Source: JAUVHV01 sp964523875 (GTDB lineage: Bacteria; Omnitrophota; Gorgyraeia; JABMRG01). Taken from it: DNA of 64,000 bases. This document shows, one piece after another, positions 1-8,388 of this stretch. Location: the NCBI GenBank assembly GCA_964523875.1, contig CAZGAS010000001.1, positions 1-64,000 of the forward strand, read 5' to 3'. Under the pieces are notes generated by a model. The model had not been told where the DNA came from. It made no database searches and saw nothing but the letters and a program-made list of their open reading frames with translations. Each line of letters opens with the position of its first letter. Position 1 is the first letter of the stretch. The translations under genes and the position numbers were made by a program.

Positions 1-66
1 AGATTAATCTTCAAAAGGACACACTTTTAGTTGCATGATCGAGTCAATTCGTATAGTGATATTTGC

Positions 67-95
67 TTTACCTGTTATAGTATTTATGTTATAAT
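67..95 (+). promoter_or_regulatory. Sigma70-like promoter of the PilZ gene
   Basis: A -35-like TTTACC (67-72) is separated by 17 bp from a perfect TATAAT (90-95). The predicted transcript starts near 102 and carries an AGGAG ribosome-binding site (111-115) before the ATG at 122, so this gene has a conventional short leader. Confidence 0.5.
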
Positions 96-121
96 TATAG
101 CTTATAAAATAGGAGTATAAT

Positions 122-472
122 ATGGAGCGGAGAATTTTTGAAAGGATATCTTTACCTATCAAGCTCTCTTATGAAGTAAAGACGCGGCCTAAGATTACAA
201 AAGAATCTAAAAGCAAGAATATAAGCGGTAATGGTATCTGTATCTCTTTAAGCGAGAGGCTGCTTCCAAAGACAAATCTTTTGATAACAATTGATATAAC
301 CGATAGCGTAAATAATATCAGGTTAAACGGTAGGGTAACATGGAGTAGGAGGGTCGAGATTATAGGAGAGAACAGCCCTTTAGTTTATTATGATACAGGT
401 ATAGAGCTTATTGACGCTGATCCCATTAATATAAATCGCATTATAACATCTTTTTATGGCAAATCTTTCTAA
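122..472 (+). CDS. PilZ domain protein (probable c-di-GMP receptor)
   Basis: A 116-residue, single-domain protein that most likely binds cyclic di-GMP and passes the signal to a partner. The N-terminal RRIFERI matches the RxxxR half of the PilZ binding motif, and NISGNGICIS about 30 residues later matches the (D/N)xSxxG half. The remainder has the hydrophobic strand pattern of the PilZ barrel (LNGRVTWSRR, YYDTGIELID). The start is supported by AGGAG 6 nt upstream of the ATG and by a good promoter. It stands alone; the next gene begins 207 nt downstream. No effector domain is fused and no cyclase is nearby, so the output is unknown. Confidence 0.85.
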   Translation: MERRIFERISLPIKLSYEVKTRPKITKESKSKNISGNGICISLSERLLPKTNLLITIDITDSVNNIRLNGRVTWSRRVEIIGENSPLVYYDTGIELIDADPININRIITSFYGKSF

Positions 473-480
473 GTTATAGC

Positions 481-503
481 ATGGGGATTGGAAGAATCTC
501 CAT
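481..503 (+). other. Hairpin in the 207-nt spacer before the PAP2-like gene
   Basis: ATGGGGATT and AATCTCCAT form a 9-bp stem (one G-U) around GGAAG. No T-tract follows, so it is not a standard terminator. The rest of the 473-679 spacer has another weak dyad (CCAGG near 631 with CCTGG near 654). I recognise no known riboswitch here. Confidence 0.3.
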
Positions 504-679
504 ACAATCATTATTGGTATGGAATCCTCGAGTTTTGATATTTTGGCGCTAACCTATAATCGGACAACGAGCATTAAAATTAGCCGCACGGACAGGCAAG
601 AAAAGAATTTTATAGCAAGGATCATCTTACCAGGGGGGTCAAAGCTACTCTACCTGGCAATCCCATATTTAGTGTTGAT

Positions 680-1132
680 ATGATTTTTTTTGAACAACTT
701 ATACAAAATAGGGTTTTTATAATAACGGTTATCTGTTGGTTTCTGGCCCAGTTTATAAAGATATCTATCGGTGTGGCAAGGGAGAAGAGATTTAATTTCA
801 AGTGGCTCGTAGGAACAGGCGGCATGCCAAGTTCCCATTGTGCCGGAACAGCGGCTCTTGCTACGACCTTGGGCTTGGAATATGGCTTTGACACAGGTAT
901 TTTTGCTATAGGTTTAGGCTTTGCTATAGTTACAATGTTTGACGCGCAAAGCGCGAGGCGAGCTATCGGTAAACAGGCAGAGGCGCTAAATAAGATGGTT
1001 GAAGATATATATTTTAAAAAGCCTATTAAAGAGGAGAGGTTAGCGGAACTAATAGGGCACACGCCTATACAAGTACTGGCCGGAACCTGCTTAGGGATTA
1101 TTTTTGGGTACTTTTTATATATTTATCTATAA
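680..1132 (+). CDS. Divergent PAP2 family membrane protein (DUF212/YuiD-like)
   Basis: A 150-residue integral membrane protein with about four hydrophobic segments. The signature GGMPSSHCAGTAAL near residues 56-69, followed by MFDAQSARRAIGKQAEALN, is typical of the divergent PAP2 (DUF212) family, in which the PSSH motif of lipid phosphatases is kept but other catalytic motifs differ. The true substrate of this family is not known; a role in lipid or polyprenyl-phosphate metabolism is only inferred. No clear Shine-Dalgarno precedes the ATG. The LysM/transpeptidase gene follows after 11 nt and is probably co-transcribed. Confidence 0.85.
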   Translation: MIFFEQLIQNRVFIITVICWFLAQFIKISIGVAREKRFNFKWLVGTGGMPSSHCAGTAALATTLGLEYGFDTGIFAIGLGFAIVTMFDAQSARRAIGKQAEALNKMVEDIYFKKPIKEERLAELIGHTPIQVLAGTCLGIIFGYFLYIYL

Positions 1133-1143
1133 AGCGTAAAAGG

Positions 1144-2106
1144 ATGATAGTGAATAAGAACATATTAAAAGCAAGTATTGCGATAGTGCTGATTTTGCTT
1201 ATAGCGCTTATCGTGAAGTTCTCTATAGCAGGTTTTACAGGTATTAAGGGGCCTAAACCTTCTCTAGGTGTTGCTGTTATTCTCCCTCCCGCTGAATCAG
1301 CCCCACTAAAGCAGGCAAGAGCGCTCTTCGCCAAAGGCAATAGGGCGGAGGCTATAAGAACGCTTGACAATATAGCCTCTATTTCTAAAGGCGGCCGTGA
1401 TGGATACGAATCCCTTATTATGCTTGCGGATATATATTATAACGACGCAAACTTTATAAAAGCGAAGGAGCTCTATCTTACGGTTATTAATGAATATCCG
1501 CAGTTTTGTGACTATGCTGATATACAGGAAAAGATTGCCTCGATAAGGATGGCAATCCTATTCTCTAAGATAGTTACTCCTAACAGTGAGTTATATAATG
1601 TAGTACCAGGTGACTCACTTATAAAAATAGCGCATAAATATTCTACAACAGTTGACCTGATAAAGAGAGCCAATGGCCTAAGCTCAAATCGTATCATGCC
1701 AGGTATGAAACTGAAGGTTCAGAATGTTCCGTTTAGCATAATAATTGATAAGTCGCAGTCTGTTCTTACGCTTCTTTTAGATGACGAGGTAATAAAATCA
1801 TATATAGTCTCTACAGGCAAGAATAACTCAACACCAATAGGCACCTTCAAGATACGGGATAAGCTTATCAGGCCTGTATGGTATAATGATGGTGTCGCGG
1901 TGCCAGCTGATAGCCCTGAAAACGTTCTTGGTACTCGATGGATGGGGCTAACTACACAAGAGTCTGGCTATGGTATACATGGTACCATAGAACCGGAAAG
2001 TATCGGTTACCAGTGTACTGATGGGTGTGTCAGGATGAAGAACGAAGAGGTAGAGGAATTATATACGATTGTGCCTGCCGGCACTAGCGTAACTATAGTT
2101 GATTAA
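1144..2106 (+). CDS. LysM domain L,D-transpeptidase (YkuD)
   Basis: A 320-residue envelope enzyme predicted to make 3-3 cross-links in peptidoglycan or attach proteins to it. Order: N-terminal membrane anchor/signal (about 8-30); a TPR-like helical stretch (about 50-130); one LysM module (YNVVPGDSLIKIAHKYSTT, about 155-195); a YkuD catalytic domain to the end. The catalytic Cys is in CTDGCVRM and the partner His in YGIHGT. The usual S-x-G-C context is replaced by T-D-G-C; the Cys, Gly and Arg are kept, so activity is plausible. AAAAGG lies just upstream of the ATG. Confidence 0.88.
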   Translation: MIVNKNILKASIAIVLILLIALIVKFSIAGFTGIKGPKPSLGVAVILPPAESAPLKQARALFAKGNRAEAIRTLDNIASISKGGRDGYESLIMLADIYYNDANFIKAKELYLTVINEYPQFCDYADIQEKIASIRMAILFSKIVTPNSELYNVVPGDSLIKIAHKYSTTVDLIKRANGLSSNRIMPGMKLKVQNVPFSIIIDKSQSVLTLLLDDEVIKSYIVSTGKNNSTPIGTFKIRDKLIRPVWYNDGVAVPADSPENVLGTRWMGLTTQESGYGIHGTIEPESIGYQCTDGCVRMKNEEVEELYTIVPAGTSVTIVD

Positions 2107-2126
2107 CTCTGCCCTGGAGCAGTTAT

Positions 2127-2156
2127 TTTACCCTATCAATAACAAAGGTTTATAAT
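2127..2156 (+). promoter_or_regulatory. Probable promoter of accA, placed for a leaderless mRNA
   Basis: TTTACC (2127-2132), 18-bp spacer, TATAAT (2151-2156). Only 6 nt separate the -10 element from the accA ATG at 2163, so transcription would start at or next to the start codon. The -35 is a weak match (4 of 6). Confidence 0.4.
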
Positions 2157-2162
2157 AATACA

Positions 2163-3134
2163 ATGAATGGAAGCGGACTAGAATTCGAAAAACCTATTTT
2201 GGAGTTAGAGCGCAAGATAGAGGAGCTGAAGAAGTTCACCAGCTCTGAAAATATAGACCTGCATTCTGAGATTGACAGATTAGGGCAGAAGCTTGATAAA
2301 TTAAAACGTGAAATATTTGAAAATCTTACTCCCTGGCAGAGAGTCCAGATAGCGCGGCACCCTCAAAGGCCGTATACCCTCGATTATATCGGTATGATAA
2401 TGCATGATTTTGTAGAGTTACATGGTGATCGCGCTTTTTCAGATGATAAGTCAATGGTCTGCGGATTTGCTTATGTAGATACTCATAAGATACTTGTGAT
2501 AGGCCACCAGAAGGGCAGAGATACTAATGAGAACCTCATGCGTAATTTTGGCAGTTCAAATCCAGAGGGCTATAGAAAAGCGATACGCCTGATGAGGCTC
2601 GCGGAAAAATTTAATGTTCCGATTGTAACATTTATAGACACCCCTGGAGCCTATCCTGGAGTGGGCGCTGAGGAGAGAGGCCAGGCAGAGGCTATAGCTT
2701 ATAATTTACGTGAAATGGTAACCTTGAAGGTACCGATTATAATATTTATTATTGGAGAAGGCGGTAGCGGCGGGGCATTAGGTATAGGCATAGGAGACAG
2801 GGTCTGCGTGATGGAGAATGCCTACTATTCTGTAATATCACCTGAAGGATGCGCGGCTATACTTTGGAAGGACAGGGCAAAAGCGGATAAGGCCGCGAGC
2901 GCTTTAAAACTTACAGCGCATGATCTATTGAATTTTGGTATTATCGATACTATCATACCGGAGCCGCTTGGCGGCGCGCATCGTGACCCTCAAGCTGCCG
3001 GGGAGAACATCAAGAGTTCTATTATTACAAGCATAAGAGATATATCTCGTATGCCGAAAGAAGAGATGCTTGAGCAAAGATATAAGAAATTCCGCAACAT
3101 GGGAAGATTTGTAGACCCCTCGCAGGGGATGTAG
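2163..3134 (+). CDS. accA: Acetyl-CoA carboxylase carboxyltransferase subunit alpha
   Basis: With AccD this subunit moves the carboxyl group from biotin to acetyl-CoA, giving malonyl-CoA for fatty acid synthesis. The 323-residue length is normal. The N-terminal helical region (LEFEKPILELERKIEELKK) is followed by the crotonase-like fold with PQRPYTLDYI, FIDTPGAYPGVGAEERGQ and GEGGSGGALGIGIGD, which form the oxyanion-hole and CoA-binding parts of AccA. accD and the biotin subunits are not in the window. There is no strong Shine-Dalgarno, in line with the promoter position. The RsbW-like gene follows after 15 nt. Confidence 0.97.
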   Translation: MNGSGLEFEKPILELERKIEELKKFTSSENIDLHSEIDRLGQKLDKLKREIFENLTPWQRVQIARHPQRPYTLDYIGMIMHDFVELHGDRAFSDDKSMVCGFAYVDTHKILVIGHQKGRDTNENLMRNFGSSNPEGYRKAIRLMRLAEKFNVPIVTFIDTPGAYPGVGAEERGQAEAIAYNLREMVTLKVPIIIFIIGEGGSGGALGIGIGDRVCVMENAYYSVISPEGCAAILWKDRAKADKAASALKLTAHDLLNFGIIDTIIPEPLGGAHRDPQAAGENIKSSIITSIRDISRMPKEEMLEQRYKKFRNMGRFVDPSQGM

Positions 3135-3149
3135 AGATTTTATACTAAG

Positions 3150-3569
3150 ATGAATAAAAAATTCTTTATCCCAAGTGACCTCAAAAGGATTAGACAGGCC
3201 GTGGATGAGATTATAATCCTGTTAAGAGGCCTCCATGCAGATGAGTCAGATACTTTCGATATAAGGCTTTGCCTGGAAGAGGCGTTAATAAACGCTATTA
3301 AATATGGCAACAAATTTGACAAGAACCTCGATGTCCTGGTAGAGTGTAGCTGTTCGGAAAACAAGATAAGTATTTCTGTTCAAGACAAGGGCAAGGGGTT
3401 TGATTATAGCAAGATACCGGATCCTACAAAAGAGGAGAACCTGCTTGTAGGCCATGGCAGAGGGGTTTTTCTTATAAAACATCTAATGGATGAGCTTAGG
3501 TTTAATGAAAAAGGCAATCGCCTTACTATGACAAAATATTTAAAAAGAAAGATTTTTAAAAGAGTATAA
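3150..3569 (+). CDS. RsbW/SpoIIAB-like serine kinase (anti-sigma factor type)
   Basis: A 139-residue GHKL ATPase. The N-box EEALINAIKYGN has Asn48, the G1 box is DKGKGFD (79-85) and the G2 box GHGRGVFLIKHL (101-112). In the family, such proteins phosphorylate a STAS antagonist on Ser and, when not bound to it, sequester a partner, usually a sigma factor. A STAS gene with a phosphorylatable DSSG follows 18 nt downstream, so the pair probably forms a partner switch. No sigma factor gene is nearby; the next genes encode a lipid transporter, which leaves the regulated target open. Confidence 0.85.
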   Translation: MNKKFFIPSDLKRIRQAVDEIIILLRGLHADESDTFDIRLCLEEALINAIKYGNKFDKNLDVLVECSCSENKISISVQDKGKGFDYSKIPDPTKEENLLVGHGRGVFLIKHLMDELRFNEKGNRLTMTKYLKRKIFKRV

Positions 3570-3587
3570 TAAAAGGAGGAGTCCATT

Positions 3588-3920
3588 GTGAAGATATCCC
3601 AGAAGCAGAATAACGATGTAACCATTCTTGATATTAACGGCGATATAGATATTAATTCTTCGCCTGAGATGAGAGAGGCTTTTGAAAATATTGCCAACGC
3701 GAAGACCATGAAGGTTGTTATTAACTTAAACGAGGTCTCATATGTTGATAGTTCTGGTTTAGCTACATTGGTCGAGATGCTTAAAAAGACCAGGTCTTAT
3801 GGTGGTAAAATGCGCCTCGCAAGCCTCGCACCTAAAGTGAAGAGCCTTTTCGAGATAACCAAACTTGAAAAGCTCTTTGACATATTCGATACCGAAGAAG
3901 ATGCCGGCGTTAATTTTTAA
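3588..3920 (+). CDS. STAS domain protein (anti-anti-sigma type, or MlaB-like)
   Basis: A 110-residue single STAS domain. The loop YVDSSGLATL (Ser55 after Asp54) matches the SpoIIAA/RsbV phosphorylation site. The start is a GTG supported by a strong AGGAGG (3574-3579). It lies between the RsbW-like kinase and mlaE (17 nt). Two roles are possible: substrate and antagonist of the kinase, or the STAS subunit (MlaB) that binds the MlaF ATPase in Mla complexes. The phospho-site and the kinase favour the first; position next to mlaE favours the second; both could hold. Confidence 0.85.
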   Translation: MKISQKQNNDVTILDINGDIDINSSPEMREAFENIANAKTMKVVINLNEVSYVDSSGLATLVEMLKKTRSYGGKMRLASLAPKVKSLFEITKLEKLFDIFDTEEDAGVNF

Positions 3921-3937
3921 ATAAGAGGGTATACGCA

Positions 3938-4735
3938 ATGTTGAATTTTATAGCTTCAATAGGCAAGACAGTATTATCGACGCTTTCTCAGATAGGCGGA
4001 GTTTTTATTCTTCTAAAGCAGACTCTCTTTTGGATGTTCATAGGCCCCTTTATCAAAAAACCCCTATCGAATAGAAATGTTTTCCAGCAGATGGTATTTG
4101 AAGGCGTAAATAGCCTGCTAATTGTCTTTTTCGTAACCTTTTTTACGGGTATTGTACTGGCCATGCAGAGTGCTTACCAGCTGGCACAGTTAGGCGCGGA
4201 GATGTATGTGGCAAGCCTTGTAGCTGTCGCTATGGCACGAGAGATGGGCCCTGTTCTTACAGCTTTAGTTGTAGCCGGAAGAGTAGGTGCCGCTATTACA
4301 GCGGAACTTGGCAGTATGCAGGTAACAGAGCAGATAGAGGCATTGCAGACACAGGCGCTTAATCCTGTACGTTTTCTTGTAGTACCACGTTTTCTTGCCC
4401 TTATGATAATGTTGCCCTGCCTCACTATCTTAGGGGATATTGCGGGCATGATAGGCGGTTACCTTGTAGGTGTTTTTAGCATCGGTATAAATTCCGGTTT
4501 GTATATAGATATAACATTTCAATTTTTAGCGCTTAAAGATATATACACAGGGCTTATTAAATCTGTTTCTTTCGCAATGATAATCGCGCTTATAGGTTGC
4601 TATATGGGACTGAATACAAAAGGCGGCGCGGAAGGTGTAGGTCGCGCTACTACAGTAAGCGTTGTTGCAAGCTTTATAATGATAATTTTAGCGGATTGTG
4701 TTTTAACAGGTATGTTCTTTTTTAGCCAAATGTAA
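3938..4735 (+). CDS. mlaE: MlaE-type lipid ABC transporter permease (first cassette)
   Basis: Inner-membrane permease of an MCE lipid transporter that moves phospholipids between inner and outer membranes. 265 residues, several hydrophobic segments, and the family signature MAREMGPVLTALVVAGRVG followed by AAITAELGSMQVTEQIEAL. It is preceded by the STAS gene and followed, after a repeat-filled 256-nt spacer, by mlaF and mlaD. AGAGGG lies upstream of the ATG. A second permease, clearly related, is at 54966-55751. Confidence 0.93.
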   Translation: MLNFIASIGKTVLSTLSQIGGVFILLKQTLFWMFIGPFIKKPLSNRNVFQQMVFEGVNSLLIVFFVTFFTGIVLAMQSAYQLAQLGAEMYVASLVAVAMAREMGPVLTALVVAGRVGAAITAELGSMQVTEQIEALQTQALNPVRFLVVPRFLALMIMLPCLTILGDIAGMIGGYLVGVFSIGINSGLYIDITFQFLALKDIYTGLIKSVSFAMIIALIGCYMGLNTKGGAEGVGRATTVSVVASFIMIILADCVLTGMFFFSQM

Positions 4736-4741
4736 ATGAGC

Positions 4742-4864
4742 GCATAACTTACGGAGTGAAACGACGTAAGTTATATGCGCGAATTTATCCTGAGGATATG
4801 AAATATCCGAAGGATCCAAAAGGTCACCTGAGCATAACTTACGGAGTGAAACGACGTAAGTTAT
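4742..4864 (+). repeat. Two copies of a 33-bp hairpin repeat between mlaE and mlaF
   Basis: Identical 33-bp units at 4742-4774 and 4832-4864. Each has perfect 10-bp arms ATAACTTACG/CGTAAGTTAT around an 11-nt loop GAGTGAAACGA. The first copy follows the mlaE stop by 6 nt. The element splits an otherwise tight cassette and could act as an mRNA-stabilising hairpin, or be a REP-like mobile repeat. Confidence 0.8.
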
Positions 4865-4873
4865 AAGTGCTAA

Positions 4874-4966
4874 CCCTTCGACTTCGCTCAGGCTGGTTTG
4901 AAGGGTGGTGAGCTTGTCGAACCATTTACCCCATAGTGCCTGCCTGCCTAAGGCGGGAAGCAGGCT
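4874..4966 (+). repeat. REP-like palindromic repeats upstream of mlaF
   Basis: CCCTTCGACTTCGCTCAGG (4874-4892) and GGTGAGCTTGTCGAACC (4907-4923) are imperfect inverted copies of one motif. A second dyad GCCTGC...GCAGGC lies at about 4938-4966. A version of the first motif, interrupted by about 16 bp, recurs at about 12966-13002. Short palindromes of this sort are common in genomes of uncultivated bacteria; no transposase is present. Confidence 0.6.
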
Positions 4967-4991
4967 CTGGCATAAGATAAGAAGGATAAAA

Positions 4992-5792
4992 ATGGAAAAT
5001 AAAGAAGTTGCTATAGAGATAAAAGGCCTGATAAAGAGTTTTAACGGCCGTGTTGTTCTAAACGGTATTAATCTCAAGGTCTATAAAGGGGAGACCCTTG
5101 TTATCATGGGGGGTAGCGGTTGCGGCAAGTCAACATTACTAAGGCACATGATAGGCACCCATAAACCGGATAGCGGCTCTGTGTTTATAAAAGGCAGTGA
5201 CGTAACAAAGCTTAGTGAGGCAGAATTTGATAAGATAAGAAAGATATATGGTATGGTATTCCAGAATGCCGCTCTTTATGACTCAATGAATGTGGAGGAA
5301 AATATATCCCTCGCGCTTTGTGAACATACCAAACTTGACCCTGATATTATAAATATTATGGTTAAGATGAAGCTTGAGCTTGTTGGATTACGCGGTTTTG
5401 AGAAATTTATGCCAAGTCAGCTATCCGGCGGTATGCGCAGAAGGGTTGGCCTCGCGCGCGCTTTAGCGATGGATCCCGAGCTTGTATTTTATGATGAGCC
5501 TACAGCGGGCCTTGACCCTATAGTAGCAGGTGTCATAGACAAGCTTATTCTTGATTTAAGTAAAAAACTCCAGATTACATCCGTGGTTGTAACACATGAT
5601 ATGAAGAGCGTATTCGCGATAGCCGATAGGATAGTCATGCTTTATGAGGGCAAGATTATAGCGGAAGGCGCTATGGAAGATATAAAACATTCTGATGACC
5701 TGCGTGTTAAGCAATTTGTGACGGGAAGCCCGGAAGGGCCTATACAGTTTTTTCAATCTCGTGACGGATATTTAGATGAACTAACGAAATAG
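4992..5792 (+). CDS. mlaF: MlaF-type lipid ABC transporter ATPase (first cassette)
   Basis: A 266-residue cytoplasmic ATPase that powers MlaE. Walker A GGSGCGKST, signature LSGGMRRRVGLARAL, Walker B ELVFYDEPTAGLDP and switch VVTHDM are all present, and the FVTGSPEGPI tail is typical of MlaF. The frame stays open back to 4905, but that part lies in repeat DNA; the ATG at 4992, preceded by AGAAGGA, fits the family N-terminus (MENKEVAIEIKGLIKSF). mlaD follows after 12 nt. Confidence 0.94.
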   Translation: MENKEVAIEIKGLIKSFNGRVVLNGINLKVYKGETLVIMGGSGCGKSTLLRHMIGTHKPDSGSVFIKGSDVTKLSEAEFDKIRKIYGMVFQNAALYDSMNVEENISLALCEHTKLDPDIINIMVKMKLELVGLRGFEKFMPSQLSGGMRRRVGLARALAMDPELVFYDEPTAGLDPIVAGVIDKLILDLSKKLQITSVVVTHDMKSVFAIADRIVMLYEGKIIAEGAMEDIKHSDDLRVKQFVTGSPEGPIQFFQSRDGYLDELTK

Positions 5793-5804
5793 GAGAATAA
5801 CAAA

Positions 5805-6491
5805 ATGACAAAGGTATTTACAAATGAGGTAAAGACCGGATTTATGGTAATTTTTTGTGTTGCCATACTTGTAGGCTTAACTATTATGGCAGGGAGCTTT
5901 AGTTTTTTTAAGGAGCAGTACGAGATAAAGGTTATATTTACAAATATAGCCGGAGTGCAAAAAGACGCCTCTGTCCGCTTAGGAGGCGTTGAAGTCGGCA
6001 AGGTCAAGAGCATAGACCTTGTTTATACTGAGGAAGGTGATACCAAAATATTTGTTGGGCTTGAATTGGATAGTTACGCAAAATTACGCGAAGGAACAAT
6101 GGCAAGTATTACCACATTAGGGCTTATGGGGGAGACGTATATAGCCTTATCTCCTGGTGACACAGGAGCGCCATTTGTAAAGGCAGGTGCTTCTGTACCC
6201 GGTAAGGACCCTATAAGTATGGATGCTATTATCGAGGAAGCAACCTCTACTATGGAAGTGGCAAAAGAGACGATGAATAATATTAGCAAGCTTACTAACG
6301 ACCTTGACGATGCCCTAACCGGTAATAGAGGTAATATTGATGAGATAATGAACAACCTGCGAAGGAGTACTGAGAACTTTGAGGAGTTCAGCGATGATAT
6401 TAAGCGAAACCCCTGGAAGTTGCTTGTAAAGGGATCTGACAATAAAGAGAACAAGTCCGATAAGAATAAAGGTAAAATAAACAGAAGATGA
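5805..6491 (+). CDS. mlaD: MlaD-type MCE domain protein (first cassette)
   Basis: Membrane-anchored periplasmic substrate-binding subunit of the MCE transporter. One N-terminal transmembrane helix (about 10-30) is followed by an MCE domain (about 38-120; FTNIAGVQKDASVRLGGVEVG and ITTLGLMGETYIALSPG) and a helical tail with a charged Lys-rich end. 228 residues, single MCE repeat like E. coli MlaD. AGGAG precedes the ATG. Its last 4 bases (ATGA) overlap the FecR gene, suggesting translational coupling. Confidence 0.93.
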   Translation: MTKVFTNEVKTGFMVIFCVAILVGLTIMAGSFSFFKEQYEIKVIFTNIAGVQKDASVRLGGVEVGKVKSIDLVYTEEGDTKIFVGLELDSYAKLREGTMASITTLGLMGETYIALSPGDTGAPFVKAGASVPGKDPISMDAIIEEATSTMEVAKETMNNISKLTNDLDDALTGNRGNIDEIMNNLRRSTENFEEFSDDIKRNPWKLLVKGSDNKENKSDKNKGKINRR

Positions 6492-7336
6492 GACAAGCAT
6501 TTATTGTAATTACCCTGTTTCTTGTGTGCCTTATCGTTTTTAGCGTGTCAGCTTATGCGCAGGATGAGGTAAAAATTGTCTATACCAAAGGAAATGTGAA
6601 GCTTCAGCGGTCTTCAGATGATTTCTGGATACTTGCAAAAAAAGGCATGCTCTTAAAAGAGAATGACAAGATAAAGACATTTATAGCCTCAGAAGCTGAG
6701 ATAGCCCTTGACTCGACATTAAAAAATATAGTGAAACTTGATCAAAATACAGAGATTAGTATCGAGGATATTAAGGCAAAGAAATTATCTATGTTAAGCG
6801 GCAAGGTGTTTGTCCTTGTTGAGTCTTTACCATCTGACTCTTCGTTTGAGGTCCGTACCCCGACAGCGGCTGCGGGTGTCGCTGGAAGCGGAATGTCAGT
6901 GGGTACAGATGGCAAAAGTACTACGGTAAGCTGTTTTGAAGATAAGGCCTTTGTCCGCGGCGTTAATATTGACGGCACTCTTATGGCAGAGATAGTTATA
7001 ATAGACAATGGTTTTAAGCGTGTAGTAGGCAGGTTTGAGATGCCAGGTGATGTGATGATGCTTACGGCTCTTGACAGGCAAGGGTGGACACAGTTCCGTG
7101 AGAATCTGCGCGATCATATTGACAGGTTGAGAAACATGCGTGCACAAGGTTCAAGGGGCGCCGCTGTAGCGTTAGAGGAAATACAGAGGATTCAGGAAAG
7201 GGCTAGTGACAGGCTCTTTGATGATAAAGAGAATATCTATGAAGAAAGAGAGCCTGATAGGCGCGACGACTGGGAACCCCCGCCGCCAAGTGGCCGCGAC
7301 GATTCGAGTTCAGGAAGTATAGCAAGCGGGTCGTAA
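6488..7336 (+). CDS. Exported FecR-domain protein
   Basis: A 282-residue secreted or periplasmic protein. A signal peptide ends near VSAYAQ (about residue 24). An SH3-like segment (VKIVYTKGNVKLQRSSDDFW) is followed by a FecR domain (FEVRTPTAAAGVAGSGMSVG). The C-terminal quarter is charged and Pro/Ser-rich, so probably disordered. FecR domains can sense periplasmic state, but this one has no transmembrane sigma regulator partner and is better seen as an envelope protein of unknown role. It overlaps mlaD by 4 bp and precedes the beta-barrel gene. Confidence 0.8.
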   Translation: MRQAFIVITLFLVCLIVFSVSAYAQDEVKIVYTKGNVKLQRSSDDFWILAKKGMLLKENDKIKTFIASEAEIALDSTLKNIVKLDQNTEISIEDIKAKKLSMLSGKVFVLVESLPSDSSFEVRTPTAAAGVAGSGMSVGTDGKSTTVSCFEDKAFVRGVNIDGTLMAEIVIIDNGFKRVVGRFEMPGDVMMLTALDRQGWTQFRENLRDHIDRLRNMRAQGSRGAAVALEEIQRIQERASDRLFDDKENIYEEREPDRRDDWEPPPPSGRDDSSSGSIASGS

Positions 7337-7365
7337 TAACTATTTTTATAAGGAGTTGATTAACC

Positions 7366-8388
7366 TTGCGGAATATAAAGAGATTATTTATAGTGTTTCT
7401 GCTGCTTGTGTCTGCGCTAAAACCTGTTTTTGCCGATGATCAGGATATAGCTGATAAGTACAAGGATTATAAGGTCGCGGAAATAGAATCCTCTTCAAAA
7501 AATATCTACAATCTTGAGGAAAATTTTACATATCACTTCTACGCAGGCGCTCAAGAAGGGTATGACAATAATGTCTTTCTTGATCCCTCAAGAAAAGGTG
7601 ACGTATTTGACCAGGCGATAGCGGATATTGTAGCCTGTTATCGTCTTACCGATAAGGTGGACATAAAAGCGCATTATGATTTTACGTCCATAACCTACCA
7701 TGAGTTTACAACGCTTAGCCTGATAGAGAATGATATATCCGCATCTTTAGAATATTATCCCCGCAAGAGGGTTAAGGTAGAGATGGGTTATGATGTTGAT
7801 TTTATAGACTATTTTAAGAATAAAAGCGGAGATTTTACAACAAACGGCCCATTTGCCGGAATAAAATACTATATTGATAAGAACACTTATGTAGGCGCGG
7901 CGTATCAATACTATTTTTATGATTACAAGCATCGTGACATACGAAACGTCTCTAATAATAAGATAGATACTACAAGAGAGGATCACCGCAATAACGTTGC
8001 CGGAGAGGTTGTTACGCATCTTGGCAAGGTTTTTGTAAAACTAAAGAATATATATTATTTCAATGATTCAAATGACGAATACATGGATTATTATGATTAT
8101 CAGGCTAACAGGGTGAACCTATACACAGCTTATCCTGTGACAAGTAAATTATCAATCCTATTAAGCGGCGGCTATCAGTATAAGGATTTTAAGTCACGCA
8201 CTATAACTACAGATTCGGGTAAGAAAGAGCATGATAATCTTATGACACTAGGCACCGGCATAAATTATACGTTGCTTTCCGCTTTTTACATAAGTGCGAA
8301 CTATACATACAGACAGAATTATTCAAATGACCCCTTGCAGGATTATTCAGGTAGTGTAAGTACTGTCGGGATCAACTATTTTTTCTAA
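7366..8388 (+). CDS. Outer-membrane beta-barrel protein
   Basis: A 340-residue protein with a signal peptide (cleaved near VFA-DD, about residue 24). After about residue 55, alternating aromatic/polar strands run to a C-terminal YFF, the terminal-Phe signal used by the BAM machinery. It resembles the putative beta-barrel porin group; no specific function can be named. The start is TTG, supported by AGGAG at 7351-7355; no in-frame ATG lies close. The next gene starts directly after its stop codon, so it is in the mla-FecR-CHASE2 operon. Confidence 0.78.
   Translation: MRNIKRLFIVFLLLVSALKPVFADDQDIADKYKDYKVAEIESSSKNIYNLEENFTYHFYAGAQEGYDNNVFLDPSRKGDVFDQAIADIVACYRLTDKVDIKAHYDFTSITYHEFTTLSLIENDISASLEYYPRKRVKVEMGYDVDFIDYFKNKSGDFTTNGPFAGIKYYIDKNTYVGAAYQYYFYDYKHRDIRNVSNNKIDTTREDHRNNVAGEVVTHLGKVFVKLKNIYYFNDSNDEYMDYYDYQANRVNLYTAYPVTSKLSILLSGGYQYKDFKSRTITTDSGKKEHDNLMTLGTGINYTLLSAFYISANYTYRQNYSNDPLQDYSGSVSTVGINYFF

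Noticed and set aside
473..679. Possible riboswitch upstream of the PAP2-like gene
   Set aside because: Two dyads are visible, but no conserved core of a class I know (c-di-GMP, B12, SAM, fluoride) could be matched; kept only as a hairpin feature.
4905..4991. Upstream extension of mlaF by 29 codons
   Set aside because: Lies in REP-like repeats and would be an atypical N-terminus; the ATG at 4992 has a ribosome-binding site.
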